Shown here: in pieces, positions 15,001 through 26,785 of the stretch
Position numbering within the stretch: the first letter of the stretch is position 1
Layout: every line of letters begins with the position of its first letter
NCBI RefSeq assembly: GCF_003590095.1
Contig: NC_039499.1
Coordinates: 4,216,001-4,280,000 of the forward strand
Length of the DNA stretch: 64,000 bases
From: Trichoplusia ni
Taxonomy: Eukaryota > Arthropoda > Insecta > Lepidoptera > Noctuidae
Direction of reading: 5' to 3'
Translations under genes and position numbers: made by a program
The notes under the pieces: generated by a model
What the model was told of the DNA's origin: nothing
Seen by the model: only the letters and a program-made list of their open reading frames with translations
The model's database searches: none

Positions 15001-18000
15001 AGCTGTATATAATTTTGCATTATGATTCTGCGCGTTTAGCTGTCATACAAAACTCTTGATAGCTGGACAGAGTTTTAAGAAATAGTGTTTTTTTGCCAAT
15101 TATTCCCTAACTAGTAAATAAACACTTGATTCCATAGCCCATTACATCTATGTTTTAAATCCTCGAAGTTTCAAAAACGCTTATAATCTTTCCTTAAATT
15201 TACATTTTGGTAAGCTGCTTTAGGATTCATTTGGATGTAACATGGTATTTAAATAAGTAAATATTTTAGGTGAGAAGTTTCTCACAGCTACGGAACGAGT
15301 TTGCTGATGTAGAGACCTTTTATTTGGGCTCATTGATGGTCGCGCCTGCCTTGAGTCCAGGAGTTAGTGCTCCTTTACCAATTGAGTCGCCGATCAGAAG
15401 GTTAGTATACTGCCTGTTTTAATTAGAACAAAATTTAATAATCCCAAGGGATCTAGCTCACTCATTAAATTATTTTTAAATTAATATTTCCCCAAAAGAA
15501 ACTACTTACTGAAAAATAATATAACTCGTAAAAACACATTTAAGTGATTCAAAAAATAGTTTCGTATGAAGTTGAGTTGTTTTTTGTAGTATATCTTTAA
15601 ATACAGAATTGAATTATATGATACTAAAAGTGCTTTGAGTTTTAGATCTCGATCAAGAGGTAACGTGGCAGCTGCACCCATATCTGAGGATATGCGCGGG
15701 AGACGCGCTCGGAGCAAGAGCAGGCCTCGCGTGCTTTATGCTCCAGAAGGAGAGATCGTGCGTAATTCAGGTAATAATTAACAACGTGGTCGTAAGCAGA
15801 CCAAACTAAAGCAGCAGCTAAAACAGACTTTAGCATGCAGTTCCCAAATAATATGGATGTGCCTTTATGTCTTCGGCTCGCGGATCATCTCTCAAGAAAT
15901 CTATATAATAATATTATTATAATCGTTTAAAATAATAATTATTTTATAATTTTCTTTAGATTACACATTGCTGGAAGTGCTCAAAGAAGAACCTATCCGT
16001 GTCACGATAAGGGGCCTCAGGCGCACATTTTATCCCCCTATACATCACGCGCCCATCGACAACACACCGCCTGACAAGAAACTGCAGCTGGACTGGGTGT
16101 AAGTTAAAATAACTTTTTTTAGGAAAACGACTCCCGCCGTAATTTAATCCTTTTATCGTGAGGGTTTTCACAAACATACTCAGAAAAGCATTCGAAGTTT
16201 ACACAAATGCTTGTCCTACACGGAGGAGTTGAACCCGCGATACGACGCGTCCAGTGGTTTTGGCGTGGTGACGTTAACCACTCAGCTATCCGTGAAGTCA
16301 AATTTTGTACATAATACTCTTTTTTAAATCAATAAAATAAAAGCATTAACAGTTATGAAATAGTAACTTAATTACGGTACCAAAAAAGAAACCTGTCGAA
16401 AAAAACAAATGTCAATATTCTAACAGCTGTACAAACAAGCAAGATCTTTCGTTAAAGGTAGAGCCATTTTGTTTAGCTTCGTGTGATAAGAGAAGTGTGG
16501 ACTTATAACTTCAGAATTCAATAAAACATCGTAGGAACTTATCTTAAATCTAACAACGTTCTTGAACGTCTAGAATGCAAGACACCTAACATTTTCCTAA
16601 AATTTACAGTTACGGCTACCGCGGCTCTGATACTCGCCGCAACTTATGGGTATTACCGACAGGAGAGCTATTATATTATGTGGCTGCAGTCGCTATCATG
16701 TATGACAGAGATGAAGAGTCCCAACGACATTACACTGGCCATACTGAAGACATTCAGTGGTGAGTTTACTGTTTTGTTACCTAGATGGCGTTGGCGTCGA
16801 ATTTGATCGAGCTATGGTTTTGATACCTGTTACGTGATAAGTAATAATATTATGCTGATCTGGAAGAAAAACATAGAATGTATTTATATTTTTTTAAGTT
16901 TTTTGGTCATTGAATGGTGATCAAGCTTTGTAAATGGCTCATTGCAATTTCAACATGATACTTGATAGACACAGTTTTAAGAACAGTTTTTGCGAAATGC
17001 GAAAAAATACTAAGTATTTTGTTCGAACAAAATAGAACGAAGCACCATAGAAGAAGCTTCAAATTATTAGTTCTAGCAATCAAATGTGCAGAATTTGTTT
17101 TGAATTACTGTTTCTTCTATGCCTTTATTCAACATTGGGGCATTCACAAGCCCGTACAAAACCTGACCTATTTTATCAGCATGGAGCTACATCCATCCCG
17201 GGAGCTGGTCGCGAGTGGTCAGCGCGCTGGACGCGGGCGACGTGCGCAGGCGCATGTCCGTATATGGAGCACGGATACGTTACAGACTCTACATGTGTTT
17301 GGCATGGCAGAGTTCGAGGCGGGAGTCTCAGCTGTTGCTTTCTCTCAACTAGTAAGTATTCTCTAAACCCATATACCTACCTAAAGAATTTGTTTCTGTT
17401 TGAAAAACCTTTGTAAGGGAGTATATTATTTTTACATTACTCTTTTAAATACAAACGTCATTTATACAATCATAATCCTATTCCTAGGCTAACTAGAGCA
17501 AAGTACCCCGACTGAAAAATGAATACCGAATAGTATGTAGTAAGTTGCATGTTTATTTGAATGTTCCAGTCATTTGTCCGTTTTGTTCATTAGAATGGTG
17601 GTAGCTACGTATTGGCTGTGGATGCAGGTCGGGAAAGCATTCTCTCTGTCTGGCAATGGCAGTGGGGCCATCTATTAGGAAAAGTTGCTGTAAGTACAAA
17701 CTACTTTTATTTTATTGTCACAAAAGTAAAACCTCTGGCAAGTGTCAACACGTTCTAAGACCTTATTTAAAAGCGCGCGGTCCTATAGTTCAGCATTGAA
17801 TCGAAAAAACTGCTATGCGCAAACCGCGAGACACCTGCATGAATGCCGAATTACAAATTCCTAAATTTAACCCTCACATTTAAGATATGCCGTATAAATA
17901 AACGGAATGTAGGCACATTCAGTTATTTGAAAACTTAACATTACGATAAATTTAATAAAATCAAGATAAACTTCAACAGTGTACAATATGCATAAAGTAT

Positions 18001-21000
18001 GACGTACCGTCTGCAACCTTGTGTTAACCAAGGTTGTGGGCCACACATTAAGATGGTAGTCGAGATTTTTGCACCGATAACTGACCATAAAGTTTGTCAC
18101 CTAACATCGCTGGAACGCGACCCAACCCACGGTTCGTGACGCGTTCACAACTTAGAATGTCTCTTGCTTTTTAATTTAAAAAGATACGGTGTTAGATACC
18201 GTAGACTGATATGTTTGAAAATGGAATGCATTGTGTTTTGTTATTAGGTAGTTTGGCTTTTATGGCGTTAAAAATGTTTGCATGGCATCATCGCGTGTTA
18301 CGGTGATAATAATATGATCCTTAATATATTTACTGTAAAGAATGCATTACATTTAAATTATCCCTTAATTTATGCAGATTTGTTTCAAAACCTTTTTTAA
18401 TATCTATCACACTACGTAGGTAATCTTTAGTACTACTACGAAATGGCTTTTATTCTCTACATTCATTGAATAATCTTCAAGCAAAAAAGAAACGCTCGCT
18501 AGAATTTTTGTGCATAAAACCGAAAGCTCCATAGATTACGATAAGCTTTACAAATGCAGGCTACGAAAACATAAATCAGTTCGCGGCGTTCGTTGGTCGC
18601 AAGTTCAACACTCTTGATGGTAGGCACGCCCCGATACAAATACTGAAATACGAATTACCTACCTAGGTTTTAGAATTACCTACATTCGACTTATGTTCGA
18701 AAAAAGTTCAGTAAGAAAAATTAATTAGGTAATCATTCGCTCATTCACTCTTTGTAAATTGTACGTTTCCAAGATTGTTTTACCATTTGAATTAGAATAA
18801 ACGACAGTATCTACCTATCTCATTATTTGTTACACGCAACAATGCTTTGACAAGACGTAAATCACGCTTCGATTTTTATTGCCAATTTTATACGCGTGTA
18901 AGATTCCCTGACCTTTGTCCACAATTGATAACAATAATATGCCTAATTAAACTTCACTAATTATATAATATAATATTTTATTACAATAATGTCATTGTAA
19001 TAAAAAGGACGGATAGCGGAGTAGTATAGGTCATCATGTCAAACCCATTTGAGCGCCGTATGCGGTTCACTAATGCTTGCTCTGAGTGTGGGGTCTTTGT
19101 GCATATGATTTAAATGTTTGTGAAGCTTCCCGAGACACAAGGATTAAATTCCTTAGTGCTGGAATCGTTACTATAAATATGAATATATTTTATTACATTA
19201 TTCATACTATTTAATATACGAAGTTTTAACGCACTTTTATTTAAGTAATTCTTAAGTACATAAAACCATGCTAAATCACACTCAATCATTTTAAAGTACC
19301 TTTATTGATCCTAACTAACACCTATTTTATAGCAAGGAAACATTTTTCTCGGTAGCCAAGGAGTAATTCTTCATAATATTGTCAAGTTACATCTAATCGC
19401 GTCACGCGACCTCCTTTGCGTTGTTTAATATTACTTGCTTACGAGCAAGAAGAAAAAAATCCAGCGCGTGTTGGACTAAGACCTATATTATAACAGATTA
19501 TATTATGTAGGTACAACGTTTGATACCTATTAGTTAGGTAATAGGTATCAATGAAATAAGTGTCAACTTTGGCACATTTCTAAACTGTTAAATAGAAAGA
19601 ATCCGTTGTGGGGCCTCCTTTTACCTCACAGTCCCAATGGCCCACTCTGGCCACTCCAGGACACTACTTTAGGTATGACGTACTTTCTCATTACGTAGTG
19701 TGTACAATATAGCCCGTACTTAAAACTATAATACGTAATATATCTAAGGTTAACTTTTCGCACATTTATAAAAACAAAAATCTACCGTGAACAAGTACTT
19801 ACGCCTATAAGGCTTCTGATATTTTAAGTTTAGGATTAGGGAAAAAAAACTCTAATAGCGAATTTTCACTTAAATTTTGTTAAATACGTACAGATATAAT
19901 ACACGTTTTAAGTTTTCGTTTCTGTTTTGTTCGACGACTTTCGTTACTGACCTTACCTACCCAAATATTTTAATTTCGTGGTCTAAATTCTTTAAATTTT
20001 CTAGACCTTGCAAGAAGAACTTACCGGCGCCGCATTCCACCCACTTGACGACAACCTTCTCATCACACATGGAAAAGGGCATCTCGCGTTCTGGAACCGC
20101 AGAAAAGATGGATTCTTTGAACGAACTGACATTATTAAGCCGGTAACATTATTAATAATTTTAATAAACATGAAATTCGATACAAAATATTATTGCGTAC
20201 CTATAGAAAAAATTAGAATCTTCAACGTAGGTAAACGTTAGAAAAATGATTTTAATTTGACACTTAGTTTCCCGCGCATGTTTCTGTCATAGAGGAAGAT
20301 TAACTCTTCAAAAACCGTAACTTTTTAAATAATTATTTTTTTTCTCCAGCCTTCTCGCACACACGTGACAGCTTTGCAATTTGAGCAAGATGGTGACGTA
20401 GTGACAGCCGATAGTGACGGTTTTATTACAATATACAGCGTCGATAGCGATGGAGCTTATTTCGTACGAATGGAGTTTGAGGTAAGACCAATGCCAAGAT
20501 AAGGTTCATTATGTATAACATATATGAAAAAATCTCATTTCTCTTTTTTAGGCTCATATTAAAGGCATCAGTTCCTTAATAATGCTTTCTGAAGGAACAT
20601 TGATATCGGGAGGCGAGAAGGATAGGAAAATTGCCGCGTGGGATTCCTTACAGAATTATAAGAGGATCACCGAAACCAAGGTTCAGTATCGTATTTCTTT
20701 AAAATTCAAATGAATCTAGGTAATATTAAAAATGATCTCATTATTATTGTACTACTTCAGCTACCAGAGTCCGCTGGCGGGGTTCGTAGTATTTACCCTC
20801 AGAGGCCAGGCAGGAACGATGGTAACATTTACGTCGGTACTACTCGGAACAATATTATGGAAGGGTCCCTTCAAAGGAGATTTAATCAGGTACTTTAAAC
20901 TAAAGAAATAAATTGAAAATTAAAAAACTGCCACCGGTCTTTAATATCGCACAGGTGGACAATCCGCCAACTCTTTTCCTATTTTCATTAAAACTATTTA

Positions 21001-22425
21001 ATTAACCCTCTCAGGTTGTATTTGGCCATCACAAGCAACTCATGGGTTTGGCTGTACATCCTGATGACGAAATGTTCGCCACAGCGGGACATGATAAAAA
21101 TATTGCTCTTTGGAAAGGACATAAACTCGTATTTGCTACACAGGTAAAGTATACTTTCAAAGTAAAAAAAAACTGGACTCTGAAAATCTAGAACCAAACA
21201 ACTGTTACTAATCTGAAGCTCGATCTGCTTTGTTTCGAACCCTTTGGCTATGAGTTGAACTTTTTAGAAATGCTACTTTTCTTGAATATTATTTCATCAG
21301 GCTTAATATAAGTAGGTTCTCAATTAGAAATTTCATTGGAATTTCTTTCCAGGTTGGATACGAGTGTGTATCTCTTGCGTGGCACCCGAGTGGTGGTGCG
21401 TTAGCCGCTGGCAGCACTGAGGGCCATCTCGTGGTACTCAATGCTGATGCTGGTGCCCATGTCGCCACTCTTAGAGTTTGTGGCTCACCACTAAGCTGTT
21501 TAGCGTATAATTCTGGTAAAAACTTACGTACTTACTTAATTTTTATATAAAATTAGCGTGAACTTTAGTTTGTTCATTTCTTCGGTATCTGAAAACGTTT
21601 TTTTAATTAAAACAGTAACCTAAGCTAACTTTATTTGCATTACAGCTGGTGATACTCTGGCCATCGGGTCACAGAACGGCAGTATTTATCTATTCCGGGT
21701 ATCCCGTGATGGGTTTTCGTACAAGAAGTCTAACAAAATCAGAGGTGCGCAACCTCTGATGCAACTTGATTGGAGTCTCGATGGGAACTACCTACAGACC
21801 GTCACTGCCGACTACGATCTAGCCTTCTGTAAGAATTTTCAGCGGCAAATATATTTTTATTTTAAATTGATTACTTAATATTTCGTATTTTCTGTTTTTT
21901 TAGGGGATATTAAGTCTTTGTCGCCTGAAAAGAGTCCGATAGCGATGAAAGACGTGAAATGGTCTACATACAACTCAACAGTTGGATTCCTTGTATCAGG
22001 TTTGTGTGAAATTCTTGTTGAAATAAAAAAAAACATTATTCGACTTGATTGTTCCAAGACTTAAACATTTATATTTTTAGGAATGTGGAATAATCGGTTC
22101 TATCCGATGACTACCCTCATATCAACCGCAAGTCGATCAGCAGCTCACGATCTTCTCGTGAGTGGTGACTTGGACGGCTATGTGCGCCTGTTTAGGTACG
22201 TCTTCATCTTAGCCCTTCTTTTTTTACTTACTGACTGAATGGATAACCAATATAATATATTTCTTCCATAGGTATCCATGCGCAAGTCCTAAAGCAGAAT
22301 ACAATGAAATGAAAGTATACAGTGGTGCAATATACAGCGCTCGTTTCTTGTTCAACGACCGTTGCATGATCAGCGCCGGTGGAACCGACGCCGCTCTCAT
22401 GCTGTGGGACCTGGTGGATGAATAG
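1..22425 (+). CDS. DCX-EMAP: DCX-EMAP: doublecortin-HELP-WD40 microtubule-associated protein, 3' part (19 exons)
   Basis: Exons: 1-112, 13472-13657, 14848-14964, 15270-15400, 15646-15770, 15960-16098, 16610-16759, 17180-17351, 17594-17689, 20005-20142, 20350-20481, 20552-20680, 20761-20889, 21015-21143, 21353-21515, 21646-21828, 21904-21999, 22081-22195, 22272-22425 (stop TAG 22423-22425). Every intron is GT-AG and the frame stays open for 864 residues. Seen in order (window residue numbers): end of a first doublecortin domain (1 to about 45, with ARFIFGMDGDRKYRLEELED); a Gly/Ser linker; a second doublecortin domain (about 86-159); an Arg/Ser-rich linker (about 160-225); a HELP motif (about 224-320, with LQLDWVYGYRGSDTRRNLWV); then WD40 repeats to the C-terminus, ending LMLWDLVDE. 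EML-family proteins fold HELP plus WD repeats into a tandem propeller that binds tubulin. The Drosophila DCX-EMAP product acts in mechanosensory cilia; the same role here is inferred. The start codon and the first half of doublecortin domain 1 lie upstream of the window. Confidence 0.93.
3162..3340 (-). mobile_element. tRNA-derived SINE (copy 1)
   Basis: Minus-strand orientation: the reverse complement of ATCGAACCCGCGACAC is a B-box-like GGGTTCGAT. The complement of GTGGTGATCGAACCACTCCG takes the A-box position. A shared body follows (CGCATTAAGGAATTTAAT). The same arrangement is found at 16135, 35544 and 57816. The tRNA body is degenerate and followed by a non-tRNA tail, so this is a SINE rather than a tRNA gene. 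Confidence 0.7.
3868..4111 (+). mobile_element. Helitron-like (Lep1-type) non-autonomous element
   Basis: It begins TATACTAATATATAAAGCTG and contains the GTTTGTTTGTTT run, ACGCGCTAATCTCAGGAACT, and GGCTATAGGCTATATAACAT. It ends with a hairpin-prone GACGAAGTCGCGGGCAAC and an eroded CTAGT-like terminus. This layout is that of non-autonomous Helitrons common in moth genomes. Family assignment is from memory of the consensus. Confidence 0.55.
5855..6059 (+). mobile_element. Helitron-like element (second family, copy 1)
   Basis: Starts near CCAATATTATAAGTGCGAGA with a (CTGT)n run, then TAGAGTTGACCTTGAGAAAG and CGGACTTTTGAAGAGTTCTC, and ends AAAGCTAGT. The copy at 59529-59724 matches over nearly the whole length. 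Confidence 0.55.
9306..9374 (+). other. Candidate alternative first coding exon of DCX-EMAP
   Basis: An ATG at 9306 opens 23 codons (starting MLESDEESPFVV, ending YSTEPF) that stop exactly at a good donor, TTT|GTGAGT, at 9375. The phase is 0, matching exon 2 at 13472. The patch is GC-richer than its surroundings and the peptide is acidic and non-repetitive. No convincing polypyrimidine tract precedes it, which fits a first exon better than an internal one. Splicing to exon 2 would give an isoform without doublecortin domain 1 but with domain 2, HELP and WD40. There is no transcript evidence, and it could be chance. Confidence 0.3.
11150..11510 (+). promoter_or_regulatory. Candidate internal promoter and first exon in DCX-EMAP intron 1
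   Basis: This is a GC-rich island in AT-rich intron DNA. It contains a GC-box-like run (GAGGGGGCGGGGAGG at about 11239-11253) and two TCAGT initiator-like sites, at about 11322 and 11382. The patch ends at a donor-like site, CATG|GTGAGC, with the cut after 11510. The last three bases before the donor are ATG. Spliced to exon 2 (GCG GCG...), this would give a phase-0 start with a G at -3 and a G at +4. The open frame that starts at 11360 ends at this donor in phase 1 and would not join exon 2 in frame. Promoter activity is inferred. Confidence 0.28.
16135..16295 (-). mobile_element. tRNA-derived SINE (copy 2)
   Basis: Minus-strand copy beginning about 37 bases downstream of DCX-EMAP exon 6. 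It shows AGTTGAACCCGCGATAC (B-box complement) and GACGTTAACCACTCAGCTAT (A-box side), with the same CACAAACATA body as copies 1 and 3. It sits inside a short intron (16099-16609) and does not disturb the splice sites. Confidence 0.7.
17690..20004 (+). other. Intron 9 of DCX-EMAP (2.3 kb)
   Basis: Donor GTAAGT follows LLGKVA and the acceptor is at 20003-20004 before TLQEEL. Known EML proteins run directly across this point, so no exon appears to be missing. The intron is AT-rich and holds two perfect inverted repeats: one near 18975-19005 with 10-base arms and one at 19520-19551. I see no gene in it. Confidence 0.8.
19520..19551. repeat. Perfect 13-bp inverted repeat with 6-base loop
   Basis: The left arm 19520-19532 (TTGATACCTATTA) is the exact reverse complement of 19539-19551, with loop GTTAGG. 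It lies in intron 9 of DCX-EMAP. Confidence 0.8.
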
Positions 22426-24110
22426 CATCAAGTAGCGCCGGGACTGCGGCCGCCTGCGGTAGTGGTAGCACCACCTACGCCCTCGCCGCCGCCCCACGCG
22501 CTCATATCCCATCCCACTTTCAAAGTGCTGGATTTTGATGAACTTGATTGAAAAATTGTTGAACATTGTGGGCTCTTAACTGAATTATATGGATGAATCG
22601 TTGACAACATTTATCCAACATATCCTTACAAGGTAGTGACAGGTTATTGTATCTAAGCAATACATAGACGAACCAAATATTCCAGAAATTGAAATGACAT
22701 GCATTACAAGACACGACACGAACACTTTCTATCACTTTACATATCAACTGTTGAACGAGAATTTATCTTTTATTATTTAGTTAAGTAGATTATACATGAC
22801 ACTGCCATTTCAAGTTGCATACAATTATTATTATAGACGCGTAGTAATAATCACGCTGAGATAAGTTGTCGTATTGGAAACTAGGTATTATACAATTTTG
22901 CACCTTTGAATGAAATGTGAAACATTTTATTGAAATCTTTGCAAGCGTTTCACATTGGTTACCGGTTGGTGCTGATAGATTAGAGAAGTATTAAAGTAAT
23001 TTCATCAATGTTCCCAAGTTACTGAATCGGAAATTCACTGAATTTTATCAAATAATTAAAGCTTATTTTAACACCGTATATTAATCAAGAAACAGTAGCT
23101 TAAGTGTTTAATATACCTAGTTGTCGAGAGCACATTTTAGAAAATAATTATAATATGGAAAATTAAAAAAAAAAACATAAAAACTTATATTATAATAGTA
23201 GATAATTTGAGGACTTCCAAAATGTGGCAGGCCACACTCATAAATTTGTATACTACTCATTTTTACACAAATTATCCAAAACAAATCTTGGGCCGTGGGC
23301 CATTGTGTTATGACTTGAGAAAATATTTGAAGTTACTAAAAAAAACTCAGACTTTATGCAGTATTATGTATACAAAACAAAAACTTTTTTGTAAGAATAT
23401 CTCTGATCCTGATAGAGTTACACGATTTTCGTTTAAATAACGAACATACATCTGATATCTTTATAATGTTCTTCAATTTTGTAAAATGATGATGTGTTTC
23501 TTTATCGTGTTAATCTTTCGTGATCTTGGACCGCGATAGGCTGATTTACCCGCAGTGTACAATAGAACTTTTTTAAAATGACACCGGAACCGTACTTTTT
23601 TGAACACCGGTCTATCGGTTAAACATTTTGTAAATTGTGCGACTCTATCGATAGAAAATCACGAATCTTTATCTATTCATAGACTATAAAAATGAAATAT
23701 CTAGTCAATTAAGCTCTTACAAATAAATTCACATTTCACAAACAATGCCGTCATTCACAATCACTATACATAGTTATAGCTTTCAATAAATTATTGACAT
23801 AATATTTAAAAGACGTAAAGTCTATTCATATGATTGTTTTTAATTGTATTTTTTGCCATTTTAATTTAAGTTGTATGCGTAGCATAATTTTACCATTACG
23901 TATCCCAATATTATATTTTTGTTAAAAGTTTATCTATACGTTGCAAAACATTACGAAATTAAAATATAATAATATGTCTATGTGTGTAAATATGAACTAA
24001 TTATTGTTTTTCCAATACTTTTGGTGTCACAATGTTTCGCTATATACTCTTGTCGGTTTTATATACATGATAATTGATAGGTCAATAAATTAATCTTGGT
24101 TGATTAAACA
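22426..24110 (+). other. Probable 3' UTR of DCX-EMAP
   Basis: There is no coding signal after the stop at 22425. A GC-rich stretch (22436-22510) is followed by AT-rich DNA. AATAAA signals occur at 23722-23727, 23785-23790 and 24084-24089. The last is followed by a T-rich stretch and lies 254 bases before the ALKBH4 start codon, so it is the latest possible end. Which signal is used cannot be told from sequence. Confidence 0.5.
24084..24089 (+). terminator. Candidate polyadenylation signal, DCX-EMAP
   Basis: AATAAA hexamer on the plus strand, followed within 35 bases by a T-rich segment. It is the last such signal before the next gene. Confidence 0.4.
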
Positions 24111-24342
24111 TTGTTTTATTTAACAAAAATGTTAACTTAAAATGTAAGGGCCAATATTACCGTTTTCAAACTTTTAAAAAGTTGAATGACAGCGGTCAAA
24201 TTACGCTTCAACATGACGTATGTCTATTGTCCGTCACAATTCTGTCAAGTTACAGTTTCGCTTATCACACTTACCGGTGCGGCGGCGTTGTACAAAATAT
24301 CATCTTTGGATGATTCAACAAACATAATACTATTGTGAAACA
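24111..24342 (+). promoter_or_regulatory. Probable promoter and 5' UTR of ALKBH4
   Basis: This 232-base gap lies between the last DCX-EMAP poly(A) signal and the ALKBH4 ATG. It has no TATA box that I can see. It contains a small GC-rich patch (ACCGGTGCGGCGGCG at about 24274-24288). The role is inferred from position only. Confidence 0.4.
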
Positions 24343-26581
24343 ATGACTAAGCCCCGACCATGTGGCTGCAAAGGTTGTAGAACATGTTTAGTTTGCGAGA
24401 CTCAATATGGCGCTGAAAACTTAAAACTACAGCTGAAATTCGACAAAAGTAAAGGTTATGTTTATTGTCCGTTTTGCAACAAAGCCTGGCCAGGCTGGGA
24501 TGCAGACTCATACAAACAGCATCCAAACCATGAAGGAGACCCTATAGATTACCCTGGTATATTTATACAACCAGATTTCATATCGGAGGAAGAAGAACGG
24601 GACTTAATGAAGAACATCGATGAAATGCCATGGGATATATCACAAAGTGGCAGAAGAAAGCAGAATTTTGGCCCAAAGACAAATTTCAAGAAGAAAAAAA
24701 TTGCTGTGGGTAAATTCGACGGTTTTCCTGAGTTTTCGAAATATCTACAAGAGAGGTTTGATACTATAGACTTGTTGAAAAGTTACGATGTCATCGAACA
24801 ATGCTCTTTAGAATACGATCCGAGTAAAGGAGCGTCTATCGACCCTCATATAGACGATTGTTGGGTCTGGGGAGAGAGAATAGTCACAGTCAATTGTTTG
24901 TCTGACTCCGTCCTTACTATGACCTCATTCAAAGATGATATTAAGAAATATAACCTTTTCTGTGCCCAAGAGTATGGTCCTGCTGTCAGTCCTGAGTCGA
25001 AAGTGACATTAGGCAAAGGTGTTGAACAAACAGCCTATGACGCCTCCAAATCGGTACTGAGTGATGATTTGATTATAAGGATACCAATGCCAAGGTAAAT
25101 TGATGTACAAACTTTATACATTTTCTTATAGTCTCTGACAAAAGTTGTAGGCACAAGTGTTTCGCACATGTGTTAGAAGTTTTTACTCAACCAATAAGGT
25201 TTTAATTAGTACTTGCTAGATTAATTTTCGATATCTTCATAAGTGTAATTAGTTTATTTATATTACAGTAATATAATGGTTGTGCAATAATGATTGCACA
25301 ATAATTAAAAATCTTGTAGACAATTGTTTCAACATTTTCTTACTATGTAAATATCTGTTTCATGAGATAGTGATATACATAGTAAAGTATTATAATAACA
25401 TATCTGATAAATTCTTTATCAACAAGTAGTAAATAGATTGTAGTATATTTGCTGAAGTCTACTTAATGTGACATTGAAATTAAAATATTTCAAAATAGTT
25501 TCTATTGCAGCATATTTCTCAATAGGGTATTTGAAAAAAAAAGTAAGTAGTTCATCAGACCGGTTTCCCAAAGATATCAAATACATACTTTTTATTTTAT
25601 CCCATTATTAAAAAGTTAGGAAGATCAAAAGCACTTATTATGATGAAATGTATCGCAGCGGGGGCTAGTAACATCACTTGCTAGTAAGAAGCGTACTGGT
25701 AAGTGAGAAAGTCACATAAGATTTTATTTCCCTGTATCCCCTTAAATTTTTGTTTATCCAATATTTTTTATAAATCCCTATTTTAAATGTGTCATGACTA
25801 GATGACTGAGGTGATATTCACCTTGCTGGGAATAAAGCCAACATTCTATGGGTTACACCGAATCCATAAATGCAAATTATTGATTACAATAATTATATCT
25901 AAAGTAAAATTATTTTTAAATACTATCAACCAAAAAATTCGTTATTTTATTTTTATTGTCCTTATCTTTGACCGTTTGTTAACATCAGGTGAGTTAAAGG
26001 TCATACTAATTTGCAGATAGCAATAGAGATAAAAATAGACATCAATTATACATGTATTGAACCTCTGACCTTCAGACCTAAATAAATGACTTGCTATTAT
26101 TATTTATTTAAATTTTTTTGAAACATCCAATTAAAGTGGCAACTATAAAGTTAATGTTAAAACAATCACATCAAGTTGCAAATACATACAGTTTTATCTC
26201 AATTTATTCAAAAAGATAAAAACAGATTTCCTTGATACTGTGTGAATAGGTTTTATTAAATTTATTCACTTACCAGACTGTAAATGATGACTGTAACTGA
26301 TAGGAAACTTGTAAATGCCAAAAATAAACACATAAGTAACCATTTCCTGTAATAATTCCAGGAGATCTCTGCTGGTGATATACGGAGAGCCAAGATACCA
26401 CTGGGAGCATTGTGTACTACGAGAAGACATTACTTCAAGAAGAGTCTGCATAGCGTACAGAGAATTCACGCCGCCATACTTGCACGGCGACCATCAAGAC
26501 ATAGGCAACACCATCAGGAACATTGCCAAAGTATTCTGGGACCATAGAGCTAAGAACTATAATACCATAGAAGGCTATTAA
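24343..26581 (+). CDS. ALKBH4: ALKBH4-type 2-oxoglutarate/Fe(II)-dependent dioxygenase
   Basis: Two exons, 24343-25094 and 26362-26581, joined in phase 2 (CCA AG|GTAAAT ... CCAG|G AGA), give 323 residues; human ALKBH4 is about 300. The N-terminus has the family's cysteine cluster (CGCKGCRTCLVCE, residues 7-19), followed by CPFCNKAW. The core has the Fe-binding HxD in IDPHIDDCWVWGERIVTVN. Exon 2 supplies RRSLLVIYGEPRYHWEH, which holds the candidate distal iron histidine and the arginines expected to bind 2-oxoglutarate. Human ALKBH4 is reported to demethylate monomethylated actin and to affect actomyosin function; the substrate here is not known. The start has A at -3 (AAACAATGA), and the cysteine motif begins six residues later. 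The intron falls between the two iron-binding segments. A poly(A) signal lies at 26780-26785. Confidence 0.95.
25095..26361 (+). other. ALKBH4 intron
   Basis: The 1.27-kb AT-rich intron runs from donor GTAAAT to acceptor TTCCAG. The open frame 25802-26020 within it is AT-driven and unsupported. I see no mobile element in it. Confidence 0.85.
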
Positions 26582-26779
26582 GATAATTAAAAAAAATCAC
26601 CGAGAGTAGTCAGTTACCTATTAGTTTATTAAGGTTGTAACCAGGATAGTACATGTCCCAATAGCTGTGAATAATTATTTAAATTATCTGTAGTAATGTT
26701 TTGACGTAGAAACAAAGTTTTATTTTTAATCAGTCATCGGGGCCAACTGCAATAGTCTATAGTAATGTTTTCCACATCT

Positions 26780-26785
26780 AATAAA
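26780..26785 (+). terminator. Candidate polyadenylation signal, ALKBH4
   Basis: First AATAAA after the stop codon at 26579-26581, about 200 bases downstream (CTAATAAAATG). Confidence 0.5.

Noticed and set aside
16962..17366. 134-codon frame covering DCX-EMAP exon 8
   Set aside because: Only 17180-17351 is coding. The upstream part is intron that happens to stay open up to the acceptor CAG.
22228..22747. Overlapping minus-strand frames near the end of DCX-EMAP
   Set aside because: They are shadows of the last exon and the GC-rich start of the 3' UTR.
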